This document shows, piece by piece, positions 5,591 to 13,145 of a stretch of 14,117 bases of DNA. Source of the stretch: Bacillota bacterium (lineage in GTDB: Bacteria > Bacillota > UBA994); assembly GCA_018725275.1 (NCBI GenBank), contig QLUC01000036.1, positions 1 through 14,117 of the forward strand, written 5' to 3'. The stretch's first letter is position 1. Each line of letters starts with the position of its first letter. The notes under the pieces are model-generated. The model had not been told where the DNA came from and made no database searches. It saw only the letters and a list, made by a program, of their open reading frames with translations. The position numbers were made by a program, and so were the translations under genes.

Positions 5591-7765
5591 TTATAGCACT
5601 TGCCCACCATAAATATACATGATTGTTAGTATTATCAGCAGTATGACCGCCACGATGAGCGAACCAATGGTAACATTCTGCAGACTGAAAGTGCTCGCCG
5701 TACTTCCTATCCCCTCCAACTTGTTCAGGTCCTCCGGGACTCGGGCAGCCGCCTTCCCTACTTGCTCATAAGCTTCACCGACAGCCGCATCAACCACGCT
5801 CATGCCGTGCGCCACAGTGTGTACCTGGCCGCCGACCTCGCGATACGCTCTACTCACACCTTGGTCTAACTGTCTCGCCTGCTCAACAATTTGTGATGTC
5901 CCGTGTCCGACTGCCTCGTAGCCCTCGTCAATGAGGTCATCAAAGCGCTTGACCTGCCGCAAAAGACGCCCAGAAATCGTGCCACCGCGATCATAGACAT
6001 CGCAGATGCCGCCATCAGCCTTGGTCGCATACAGGCAGCACAGCATTAGAAAAAAGTTATAGGCTGGGCGAAAGACAAGCGCCTCAACGGATAGCCATTT
6101 CGGGTATTTCCATGCGAAAAACCGGCAGTATGTGGCGATGACAAACACAATAATGCCCAAGGCAAAGGGCCAAAACACGCCGCCATAGGCATAGGCCGTC
6201 CAAAAATCTACCGTGGCTAATTTTTTAATTAGGTAGGTGATATTCACGAAGGTGCCCTCCGCCGCGAGACTGAAAAAGCGCATGGCTAGCCCAGGGAACA
6301 TGCCGACGAGTAGCATTCCGCAACACAAAACGCCAAGGACTGCCCGCATCAGCCAGCCCTCTTGCCGATAACGCAATTCAGTACCCTTAAACTTGCCGAA
6401 AAATATGCCTAGATACAATTTTATGAAGTAGGCCGCGGTTATGGCACTGCCAAGGACGAACAGCTTTTCGGTCATCAGTAGCCACCAGCTGTCACCATGT
6501 TCCGCTACGGTAACTAGGGCCTTATGAATCAAGATTTTACTGCCAAACCCAGCGAAACCAGGCAAGCCCAAGACCGATAATGAGGCGATGAGGGCGGCAA
6601 TCGCCGTAAAGGGCAGAAAACGCGCCAACCCACCCAAGCGATCAAAGTGTAAGCTCCCAGCATGCAAATAAATCACCCCTCCTAAGAGAAACAGGGTTGT
6701 GCTAAACAAAGCGTGATTAAACGCATGAAATATTGCCGCAGTATGGGCCAGCCCCCCTTCTTTGGTGAGGTACATGGCCGATGCCAGCGCAAGCACAATA
6801 TATCCCATCTGGCTAATACTCGAATAAGCCAGTAATCGCTTAATGTTGCTCTGCATAAGCGCGAGAAAACCACCCATCAGCATGGTCACCAAGCCCAGCC
6901 CCAGTAATATGAGACCGATATTTTCTTGCACCAAAGTAGCCGCTGGAGCAAGGGTCTCACTCTTGTTAGCTAATGTCACGGTCAGGAAAACAACCAGTCC
7001 ATACACGCCGGTCTTGTTCATGGCCCCCGAAAGCATGGCTGTAGCTGGCGCTGGGGCAGAAACATAGGTATAGGGCAGCCAGATGTGGAGGGGCACTAAA
7101 CCCATTTTTAGGCCGAAGCCGACGAGAAACATCAAGGCAAGGAGATAGGGGTTGACCCCCCTCTCCAGAAGAACATGGAGCTTGGGGGCGATTTCCGCGG
7201 TGCCGGTGGCCCAAACCAAGAGCAAGATGCCAAAGAGCAGTACCAGCCCCCCCGCGACACTCATATAAAGATAGATATCCCCAGCGCGCCGAGCATGATC
7301 GCTCTCGGCATGAACAACTAATGGGTAAGCCGCAAAGGTCATCAATTCAAAAAAAACAAAAAAAGTGAAGTAGTCGTTGGCCAAGAAGACACCCACACAT
7401 CCACCCATACTTAAAAGGAAAGAAGCAAAAAACCTGCGCGGAGAATGAGTGCTTTTCAGGAATGACACGGCAAAGATGCTGGCTAAAAACCAAAGTGCAG
7501 CGACCGTCACCGCCAGCGTCACGCCAAGAAATGATGGACGAAAGCTCAGGCCATAATCAACAACATGGAGAAGATTAAGCTGCAGTATAGTTCCAGCCTG
7601 ACGCAAATTAAACACCACCACCAAGGCGACCAAGGAGAGGAAGGCCGCGAGCACAGCCACGACACGTGGCCATAACCAGGAGCGCGCTGGATTAAGCAGA
7701 AGGAGGAGCGCACCCAGCATGGGCGCTAAAATAGGCAGTAGGAGGAGTGTATCGCGAGTAAACAT
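5591..7765 (-). CDS. Antiporter-like NuoL/MrpA-type subunit with long C-terminal helix
   Basis: A 724-residue proton-conducting-transporter (Oxidored_q1) protein, third of three consecutive antiporter-like subunits. The core carries the ion-path residues: Glu140 in FFELMTFAAY, Lys220 in GLKMGLVPLHIWLP, Lys251 in NKTGVYG and Lys410 in GFGSKILIHKAL. Two further membrane segments follow (about 530-590). Residues 609-683 are a predicted long amphipathic helix of three 25-residue repeats, ending in a membrane helix (about 698-722). This layout matches the lateral helix plus anchor of complex I NuoL, and the N-terminal part probably stands in for the MrpA N-terminal half. A TTG lies one codon upstream, but AGGGGTG stands five bases before the ATG at 7765, so ATG is preferred. 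The gap to the previous gene is 11 bp. Confidence 0.88.
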   Translation of the reverse strand: MFTRDTLLLLPILAPMLGALLLLLNPARSWLWPRVVAVLAAFLSLVALVVVFNLRQAGTILQLNLLHVVDYGLSFRPSFLGVTLAVTVAALWFLASIFAVSFLKSTHSPRRFFASFLLSMGGCVGVFLANDYFTFFVFFELMTFAAYPLVVHAESDHARRAGDIYLYMSVAGGLVLLFGILLLVWATGTAEIAPKLHVLLERGVNPYLLALMFLVGFGLKMGLVPLHIWLPYTYVSAPAPATAMLSGAMNKTGVYGLVVFLTVTLANKSETLAPAATLVQENIGLILLGLGLVTMLMGGFLALMQSNIKRLLAYSSISQMGYIVLALASAMYLTKEGGLAHTAAIFHAFNHALFSTTLFLLGGVIYLHAGSLHFDRLGGLARFLPFTAIAALIASLSVLGLPGFAGFGSKILIHKALVTVAEHGDSWWLLMTEKLFVLGSAITAAYFIKLYLGIFFGKFKGTELRYRQEGWLMRAVLGVLCCGMLLVGMFPGLAMRFFSLAAEGTFVNITYLIKKLATVDFWTAYAYGGVFWPFALGIIVFVIATYCRFFAWKYPKWLSVEALVFRPAYNFFLMLCCLYATKADGGICDVYDRGGTISGRLLRQVKRFDDLIDEGYEAVGHGTSQIVEQARQLDQGVSRAYREVGGQVHTVAHGMSVVDAAVGEAYEQVGKAAARVPEDLNKLEGIGSTASTFSLQNVTIGSLIVAVILLIILTIMYIYGGQVL
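5717..5941 (-). repeat. Three in-register 25-residue protein repeats
   Basis: Within the C-terminal part of the large antiporter subunit, residues 609-633, 634-658 and 659-683 form three consecutive units of exactly 25 residues with no gap. Asp at position 1, Tyr at 8, Val at 11 and Gly at 12 are identical in all three. Position 4 is I/V, position 6 is E/R, position 9 is E/R and position 18 is I/V. The cores read YEAVG, YREVG and YEQVG. The DNA of the units has diverged, so this is an old duplication and not a recent slippage product. No proline interrupts the first two units. Unit edges were set by eye. Confidence 0.65.
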
Positions 7766-7776
7766 CAACTCACCCC

Positions 7777-9258
7777 TTAATGAACGCCCAGGAATAATGC
7801 CCCGGCCGCCCTTTTAGCAAGATCTAAGGCGGGGTTCTGCGGGAAGAGATCAATCAGAAGGATAATCAATGCCAGCACAACCATGGGAGCGAGCATCTTC
7901 CAGGGCAACTCAGGCGATTTGCGCGCTTGACCCTCGGTGGACTGCTGTTTGCCAAAGAGGGTGTTTTGAATAAGAGGGAAGTAGTAAATGAAGTTCATCA
8001 TGGAACTAAGGAGCAGCAGTAGGACAAAACCCCAATTTCCCGCATCAAGGGAGCCCAAAGCTAATTCCCACTTGGACACAAAACCCACCAAGGGCGGTAT
8101 GCCGATCATGGAAAGCGCCGCTATGGTAAACACCAGCATGGTAACCGTCATTTCTTTGCCAAGACCCGTCCAATCTGAGACGCGCCTCTTACCCGTCTTG
8201 TGAATGACTGCGCCAGCTGCCAAGAATAGGCTGGCCTTCATCGTTGCGTGGGCAAAAATATGGAATATAGCACCAATTAGGGCGCGCTCTTGGAGCAGTC
8301 CAATGCCAAGCAAAATGTATCCCATCTGCCCGACGCTCGAATAGGCAAGGCGACGCTTAATATCTTCTTGCGAAATAGCGACGGCAGAACCGAGGAATAT
8401 CGTGATGGCCGCCAGAACCAGCATGGAATTGTCTAGACCGGCTTCGCGGATACCTTCGTATCCGAAGACATTGAATACCACGCGCATCAGGCCGTAAACA
8501 CCAGTCTTCAACATGACTCCGGAGAGCAGGGCACTGGCTGGGCTCGGAGCAACCGGATGAGCTTCAGGCAACCAAACATGAAGGGGGACTATGCCCGCCT
8601 TGATGCCGAAGCCGATTAAGAAGGCATAGAAAGCCAGTATGGCCAGCCCACTTACTTCGGCGATAAAACCGCCCGGAGCAAAGGTCACTGTGCCGGCAAT
8701 CTCGAAAACCGCAATTGTGGCAAAGAACAGCGCCAAGCCTCCCGCAATGGTAAGGACCAGGTACCTGTAGCCGGCTCGCATGGCCTCGGGCGTTTCCTCA
8801 TGCACAATCAGAACATAGGCGGAAAGGGACATCAGCTCAAAGAACAGAAAAAAGGTGAAGAGGTCGCCACTCAATATGACCCCCATAGTACCCGCCAAAG
8901 TTAACGTTGAAAAAGGATAGTAGCGATTCTTGGCATGTTCCTTGACCATGTACTCCGTGGCATAGATGGTCACCAAGAACCACACCAATGAAACCACTAG
9001 ACCCACGAGGAGGGACAAATAATCAATGCTAAAAGACATCCCGAGTGGCGGTAAAATGGCCGGAAATTCAATAAAGACGAAGTCCCCGGCGATTACTCGT
9101 GGATAGTTACTCAACAACAGTAAGAACGAAACCAGTGGCGCAAGGACAGCAAGCGCATTGCGCAACCGCCAGGAACGCCGCTCAACGAGGTAGATGACGG
9201 CAAACAATACTAGGGGAATGATAACAGCCAAAACTGGCGTTTGAAAAATCAATAGCAT
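7777..9258 (-). CDS. Antiporter-like MrpD/NuoM-type subunit (second copy)
   Basis: A 493-residue membrane subunit of the Oxidored_q1 family, second of the three antiporter-like proteins. The usual proton or sodium path residues are present: Glu141 in FFELMSLSAYVLIVHEE, Lys220 in GFGIKAGIVPLHVWLPEAH, Lys251 in MLKTGVYGL, histidines in IFHIFAHATMKA (331-342) and Lys396 in GFVSKWELALG. It lacks the C-terminal extension of its downstream neighbour and has the length of MrpD or MbhH. Which of the two shorter copies is the functional MrpD equivalent cannot be settled by eye. A GGAGGG stands six bases before the ATG. It begins 16 bp after the first copy and ends 11 bp before the third. Confidence 0.88.
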   Translation of the reverse strand: MLLIFQTPVLAVIIPLVLFAVIYLVERRSWRLRNALAVLAPLVSFLLLLSNYPRVIAGDFVFIEFPAILPPLGMSFSIDYLSLLVGLVVSLVWFLVTIYATEYMVKEHAKNRYYPFSTLTLAGTMGVILSGDLFTFFLFFELMSLSAYVLIVHEETPEAMRAGYRYLVLTIAGGLALFFATIAVFEIAGTVTFAPGGFIAEVSGLAILAFYAFLIGFGIKAGIVPLHVWLPEAHPVAPSPASALLSGVMLKTGVYGLMRVVFNVFGYEGIREAGLDNSMLVLAAITIFLGSAVAISQEDIKRRLAYSSVGQMGYILLGIGLLQERALIGAIFHIFAHATMKASLFLAAGAVIHKTGKRRVSDWTGLGKEMTVTMLVFTIAALSMIGIPPLVGFVSKWELALGSLDAGNWGFVLLLLLSSMMNFIYYFPLIQNTLFGKQQSTEGQARKSPELPWKMLAPMVVLALIILLIDLFPQNPALDLAKRAAGALFLGVH

Positions 9259-9274
9259 GTCCGACCCTCCAAAT

Positions 9275-10741
9275 TTAACGCATTATCAGCGCGGCCGTTT
9301 GGCGCACTAATGGCAGGAGAACTGAGGGCATTAGTCCATAGAACAACACGGCCAATGATAAGACGACGAGCGGCAATTGCACGGCGATTGATGGCTCACT
9401 CACGGTAGGCGAAGCGTCGTGCCCAAAGTAAGCGGTAATGATAAGCGGAAAGTAGTAGACCGCGGAGAGCAGGCTGCTCAACAAGATGAGCCCCGCGAAG
9501 ATGGCCTGACCCGCATCAAGGGCCCCAAGTGCGAGGTAGAGCTTTGATATGAAGCCCGCTGTGCCGGGAATGCCTACCATAGACAGAGCCCCCAAGGTGA
9601 TACAGGCAAAAGTGAGCGGCATCCGCCTGCCAAGCCCATGCAGTTGCGAGATCTTCTTATAGCCGCTTTGGTGTATTACTACCCCCACCGCCAAAAACAG
9701 CAAGGTCTTCATGATGGCATGAATGAGAATGTGCCATACCGCGCCCTCTACTGCCCTCGCGCTCAGCAAGGAGAATCCGAGGAAGATATACCCTACCTGC
9801 ACCACGGTAGAAAAGGCCAGGAGGCGCTTAATGTTATCTTGAACTATGGCAAAGACGGACCCGGCCACAATCGCCAATGAGGCCATAACAAGCAAGATTT
9901 GGCGTATCGGCAGGAGGTAAAATAGCTCCATACCCAAAGTCATATAGGCTATGCGTATGAAGGCCACGATGTAGACCTTGACCACCAGGCCGCTGAGCAA
10001 AGCACTAGAAGCGGTAGGAGCGTTAGCATGGGCATCGGGCAACCAAATATGCAGGGGGAAGAGCGCGGACTTAACACCCAGACCCACGACCATAAAAGCG
10101 AGTGCGGTCAGCACATTCAAGGGGTACTGCCCCGCCGTTACCGCCAGTGTCTGCCTCATAAAATCCATATTCAAATGTCCGGTGACCATGAAGAGGAGGG
10201 CGATGCTAAAGAGCAGCCCTCCCGAGCCGAGAGCGCTCAAAATAAGGTACCGAAAACTAGCCTCAACACTCTCCTTAGTACCCTTAACCGCAATAATGGC
10301 GACCGCCGCTAACGAACTTATTTCCACGAATACAAATAGGTTGAAGATATCTCCTGCCATGACGATGCCGTGCATGGCGGCAGTTAACAGGAGAATGAGG
10401 GCATAGTAGCCAGCCTCATACTTGACTTCTCGCGGCGCAAAAACGGCAAACCAGAAGATGACAAGCGAGATCACTGATATTACCAAGGACACATAGGCCG
10501 CAAAGGCATCCACCACTAAGACGATACCATGCGGAGCGGCCCATCCCCCAACATTATAGACCATGGTACCGTTTTCGAGGACATTCCCGGCGACTAAAAA
10601 AGAAAGTATGGTCACCAACAGGCCGGCACCAAGAAAGAGCGCTTTGGCCACTAGCAGATGCTTGCGCACCAGGGGCACGATGAAGCCTGCGGTGAGCAAG
10701 GTAACCACCATGAGAATTGGGGCATGTGATAGACTAAACAT
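9275..10741 (-). CDS. mnhD: Antiporter-like MrpD/MnhD-type subunit (first copy)
   Basis: A 488-residue Oxidored_q1 membrane subunit directly following mnhC, the place mnhD takes in standard Mrp operons. Key residues counted from the ATG at 10741 are Glu140 in FVFVEISSLAAVAI, Lys224 in LGVKSALFPLHIWLPDAHA, Lys255 in LVVKVYIVAF, histidines in VWHILIHAIMKT (335-346) and Lys400 in TAGFISKLYLALG. The reading frame stays open 23 codons further upstream inside mnhC. The ATG at 10741 is preferred because an AGAGG stands about nine bases ahead and the product then aligns with the family from its first helix. It overlaps mnhC by eight bases. The mnhD symbol follows gene order and is not proven against the second copy. 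Confidence 0.85.
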   Translation of the reverse strand: MFSLSHAPILMVVTLLTAGFIVPLVRKHLLVAKALFLGAGLLVTILSFLVAGNVLENGTMVYNVGGWAAPHGIVLVVDAFAAYVSLVISVISLVIFWFAVFAPREVKYEAGYYALILLLTAAMHGIVMAGDIFNLFVFVEISSLAAVAIIAVKGTKESVEASFRYLILSALGSGGLLFSIALLFMVTGHLNMDFMRQTLAVTAGQYPLNVLTALAFMVVGLGVKSALFPLHIWLPDAHANAPTASSALLSGLVVKVYIVAFIRIAYMTLGMELFYLLPIRQILLVMASLAIVAGSVFAIVQDNIKRLLAFSTVVQVGYIFLGFSLLSARAVEGAVWHILIHAIMKTLLFLAVGVVIHQSGYKKISQLHGLGRRMPLTFACITLGALSMVGIPGTAGFISKLYLALGALDAGQAIFAGLILLSSLLSAVYYFPLIITAYFGHDASPTVSEPSIAVQLPLVVLSLAVLFYGLMPSVLLPLVRQTAALIMR

Positions 10742-11111
10742 ATTTTTTGCCTCTAATCGCAATGATTTCATCAGAATCGATAGTGCCGTAATGCTTGTGT
10801 AGGAGGACAACCAAGGCCAGGGCGAAGGCGGTAAAGCTCACTGAGATGACAATACCGGTAAGTATGAGGGCCGAAGGCACAGGATTGACAAATCTTTCGA
10901 CTCCGGGAAGGAGGATAGGAGCCTGCCCTCCTTCCCGGTAACCAATGGCGACAAAAAAAAGAAAGATTGCGGTATCCATGATGTTGAGGGCCATCAGTTT
11001 CTTAATGAGGTTGCGATGGGTGAGCATCGTATGAAATCCAATGACAAAGAGGATTACCGATGTCAAATAATAGATATTACCGTAAAGTCGCTCAAGGATT
11101 TCCACGCTCAT
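10734..11111 (-). CDS. mnhC: Mrp antiporter subunit C (NuoK-like)
   Basis: A 125-residue, three-helix protein homologous to NuoK of complex I. The family segment NPVPSALILTGIVIS (76-90) in the last helix and RNLIKKLMALNIM (33-45) at the start of the middle helix are clear. It would sit between the B subunit and the antiporter subunits in the membrane arm. The open frame extends 16 codons further upstream. The ATG at 11111 is chosen because GGAAGGGGG lies about six bases ahead and the longer N-terminus does not look like the family. It overlaps mnhB by 20 bp and mnhD by 8 bp. The cytoplasmic tail after the third helix is short. Confidence 0.87.
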   Translation of the reverse strand: MSVEILERLYGNIYYLTSVILFVIGFHTMLTHRNLIKKLMALNIMDTAIFLFFVAIGYREGGQAPILLPGVERFVNPVPSALILTGIVISVSFTAFALALVVLLHKHYGTIDSDEIIAIRGKKYV

Positions 11112-11532
11112 CACTTCCCCCTTCCAAGAGTTCCTGGAATAAAGACAAAATAGTCCCACTGACCTTTGCCCCGAGCGCGAGCGTAATGATGAGAATCATG
11201 CCGCTGCTCCACAATTGCCCCGGCACACCGAGTGGGAATACACCCCGGTTGGTGAGGAAATTATAGCCAAAAAATAGCCCGACAAAGCCAACGGCTACGT
11301 AAATGAGGGCCCCGGCTGCTTCAAAGAAAACTGATGTATCATGATCAATGCGATGTTTGATTCTAGCGAAGCGAAAGGTCAGGCTGTAGAGTATTAAACT
11401 TGCGCCGATGACCGCGCCTCCCGAAAACCCGCCCCCCGGGGAAAGATGTCCATGAAAGAGAATGTACATGCCAAAAAGCTGGATAAAGGGCAGAAGCAAA
11501 CGGTTTACCACCTCTAAAACCATATCATGCAT
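11092..11532 (-). CDS. mnhB: Mrp antiporter subunit B
   Basis: A 146-residue membrane protein of the MnhB family with the diagnostic loop HGHLSPGGGFSGGAV (27-41) after the first helix. The family segment around GYNFLTNRGVFPLG follows in the second half. The ATG at 11532 is preferred over a longer upstream reading because AAGGTG stands eight bases ahead and the family normally begins just before the LLLPFIQLFG helix. It overlaps the preceding MbhE-like gene by eight bases and mnhC by 20. In Mrp complexes this subunit packs beside the C-terminal part of MrpA, which here is encoded by the two small genes just upstream. Confidence 0.88.
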   Translation of the reverse strand: MHDMVLEVVNRLLLPFIQLFGMYILFHGHLSPGGGFSGGAVIGASLILYSLTFRFARIKHRIDHDTSVFFEAAGALIYVAVGFVGLFFGYNFLTNRGVFPLGVPGQLWSSGMILIITLALGAKVSGTILSLFQELLEGGSDERGNP

Positions 11533-11806
11533 GGTGTTCACCTTGATACAACGCCGCCGAAACAGCCAAAACAGCCACAAACAGCACCGTAGCCTCTCCT
11601 AAAGTGTCGTACGCTCGATAATCTAAAATGATGGCGGCGATGGTATTAATAGCCCCCGTATCTTGGGCGCTATCGCGAAGATATTTGTCCATGACGCCCC
11701 GATGGGCGGGGGCCTGCCCGTCGCCAAAGGTTGGCATTTCCGCAACTGTCAAGACCAAGAGCATTCCTATGGCCGCCAGAACGAGCACCGGAAGGACTTT
11801 TTTCAC
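11525..11806 (-). CDS. MbhE-like subunit (detached MrpA C-terminal domain)
   Basis: A 93-residue protein with an N-terminal helix (about 3-21) and a C-terminal helix (about 70-88), matching subunit E of archaeal membrane-bound hydrogenase and the equivalent C-terminal part of MrpA. The diagnostic stretch AAIILDYRAYDTLGEATVLF (57-76) carries Asp62, Arg64, Asp67 and Glu71. The start is GTG at 11806: AGGAGG stands eight bases ahead and the codon shares GTGA with the stop of the DUF4040 gene, so the two are translationally coupled. The separate coding of this domain is the split-MrpA arrangement known from Mbh/Mrp modules of anaerobes and archaea, not a broken gene. Confidence 0.83.
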   Translation of the reverse strand: MKKVLPVLVLAAIGMLLVLTVAEMPTFGDGQAPAHRGVMDKYLRDSAQDTGAINTIAAIILDYRAYDTLGEATVLFVAVLAVSAALYQGEHHA

Positions 11807-12045
11807 TCTTCATGCCTCCTCGTGCGACTGATGGCTGCCAAAAACAACAACGAAGTAGCGCCGGCGCCAATGGCTGCCTCCGTTATAGCAATATCCGGCG
11901 AGTGTAGCTGTTGCCAGATAATGGACATAACCATACTGTAAGCACCAAAAATTATCACAGCACTGAGGAGATCCTTGGTGCGCGCCACGACGACGGCACA
12001 AACCACCAAGAACACCAGTAACAAAATGTTAATTGCCTGGAGCAT
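11803..12045 (-). CDS. DUF4040 subunit (MbhD-like, detached MrpA domain)
   Basis: An 80-residue, mostly three-helix protein of the DUF4040 type, equivalent to MbhD and to a domain in the C-terminal part of MrpA, and distantly related to NuoJ. The hallmark HSPDIAITEAAIGAGATSLL (48-67) contains Asp51 and Glu56, in a segment thought to shape the ion path next to the C subunit. Three starts compete: the open frame reaches 12111, an ATG lies at 12051, and another at 12045. The AGAGGGGGG is directly adjacent to 12051 but six bases from 12045, so 12045 is chosen. It overlaps mnhG by 17 bp and the MbhE-like gene by 4 bp. Confidence 0.83.
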   Translation of the reverse strand: MLQAINILLLVFLVVCAVVVARTKDLLSAVIIFGAYSMVMSIIWQQLHSPDIAITEAAIGAGATSLLFLAAISRTRRHEE

Positions 12046-12343
12046 CGCCATCCCCCCTCTCGGTGCGATAGACGGCACGCGCCATGTAATGGGCGGCAGT
12101 GGGGTTAGCAATCCACAGAAAGACTATAATAACGGCTAGCTTCAACCGCAGATACACCGTGCCTGGGAAAAACATAAGTCCCACGAGGATGAGGCCGGCA
12201 CCTAAGGTGTCGCACTTAGTCGTGGCATGCATGCGGGTCAAAACGTCAGGAAAGCGAATGAGACCGAGCGTGCCAGCCGCAAAAAAGAACAGCCCCGCCA
12301 GAATAAAGGCAACGCCAATACCATGAACGATGATTACTAACAT
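12029..12343 (-). CDS. mnhG: Mrp antiporter subunit G
   Basis: A 104-residue, three-helix protein of the MnhG/PhaG family. Conserved segments are GTLGLIRFPDVLTRMHA (24-40), the following KCDTLGAGL (43-51) with Asp45, and NPTAAHYMARA (80-90) after the third helix. It is part of the E-F-G group that forms one edge of the Mrp complex. AAGGGGGGG stands about eleven bases before the ATG, a little far but the only candidate, directly after the mnhF stop. The gap to mnhF is 19 bp, the longest in the operon, and the end overlaps the DUF4040 gene. Confidence 0.88.
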   Translation of the reverse strand: MLVIIVHGIGVAFILAGLFFFAAGTLGLIRFPDVLTRMHATTKCDTLGAGLILVGLMFFPGTVYLRLKLAVIIVFLWIANPTAAHYMARAVYRTERGDGDAPGN

Positions 12344-12362
12344 ACGGTCCGGATCCCCCCCT

Positions 12363-12632
12363 TCACACGATGGTTCCTCTCTCTAAGTAACGTGCCACAC
12401 CGATGGTCAACAAGAAACTAATAAGCGCATATACCATGGCCACGTCGATGTAGAAAGGCGCCTCGTGGAAGATATAGCCGATGAGCACGAGAACGACCAT
12501 TGTCTTGGTACCGATAACATTGATGGCGACAACGCGATCAGCCGGGGTCGGACCGGCGATAGCCCGATAAAGTGCCGCAAAAGTGAGCAGGACTAGGACT
12601 AGACAAGAAACTAACAGTGCAGCTAAAACCAT
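12363..12632 (-). CDS. mnhF: Mrp antiporter subunit F
   Basis: An 89-residue, three-helix protein of the MnhF family with the conserved GPTPADRVVAINVI (27-40), including Asp32 and Arg33, and the acidic YIDVAMVYAL segment (61-70) in the last helix. The ATG at 12632 overlaps the mnhE stop as TAATG and stands seven bases after AGGAGGT, so translation is coupled to mnhE. A GTG three codons upstream lies within that Shine-Dalgarno site and cannot be the start. The protein would sit between the E and G subunits in the membrane. Confidence 0.88.
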   Translation of the reverse strand: MVLAALLVSCLVLVLLTFAALYRAIAGPTPADRVVAINVIGTKTMVVLVLIGYIFHEAPFYIDVAMVYALISFLLTIGVARYLERGTIV

Positions 12633-13129
12633 TAACAGCACCTCCTCTCGATGGCCACCAAGCGATTTTCTATGTGCCAGTCGGTGAGCCCTGCGGCGGC
12701 GGCGTCATTTAAGGCATGCACCACAAAGGCCCCAGACTGCGGCGCTTCTACCGTCAGCGTGCCTGGGGTGAGGGTGATGCTATTGGCGAGGACCACCCGC
12801 ATGGTTGTTTCATCAAGTTTACTGGGATGCACTACAAATTGAGGCTTTAGGTCCATGCGCCACGCGCAGGCCACAATGGCCACCTGCCAAGCGGCCTTGC
12901 AAATATCCACTATGAGCCAGCAAAAAAAAACAAGCCAAGGGAGTAGCGACCGCCGATCGATGTGCAGGTCGTTACTTAGGCTAAGCAACAAATCGTCGTT
13001 GAACATTGCTACCAAAAAGGCTACGACTATGCCGGTGATGAGCGATTGCCAATGAAAGCTCTGAGCGAACAAAATCCATACTATAAAAAGGACCAAGGTC
13101 CAACCCACTCTGCGACTCCAACTGGGCAC
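12632..13129 (-). CDS. mnhE: Mrp antiporter subunit E
   Basis: A protein of about 165 residues of the MnhE family: N-terminal membrane helices (about 10-45 and 62-90) followed by a cytoplasmic ferredoxin-like domain. The diagnostic LANSITLTPGTLTVE is at 114-128. The start needs care. The frame opens with TTG at 13144, but that codon has no ribosome binding site. The GGAGGTG just inside the frame stands six bases before a GTG at 13129, which is the likely start. It begins 16 bp after the FMN-binding gene and ends in a TAATG overlap with mnhF. In Mrp operons E, F and G are adjacent in this order, as here. Confidence 0.86.
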   Translation of the reverse strand: MPSWSRRVGWTLVLFIVWILFAQSFHWQSLITGIVVAFLVAMFNDDLLLSLSNDLHIDRRSLLPWLVFFCWLIVDICKAAWQVAIVACAWRMDLKPQFVVHPSKLDETTMRVVLANSITLTPGTLTVEAPQSGAFVVHALNDAAAAGLTDWHIENRLVAIERRCC

Positions 13130-13145
13130 GAATGCCACCTCCAAA

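Noticed and set aside
9638..10406. Several + strand open frames opposite the first antiporter gene
   Set aside because: They are antisense to strongly conserved transmembrane coding sequence, show no recognisable domain and have no ribosome binding sites worth noting.
5591..10741. Calling the three antiporter-like genes nuoL, nuoM and nuoN of a complex I
   Set aside because: The neighbours are Mrp E, F, G, B and C and split MrpA domains. No NuoA-D, H, I or J homologue is present, so a Mrp-type assignment fits better.
10734..10810. A long N-terminal extension of the first antiporter subunit lying within mnhC
   Set aside because: The extra residues are not membrane-like and lack a suitable ribosome binding site. 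The ATG at 10741 has an AGAGG at good distance and matches the family start.
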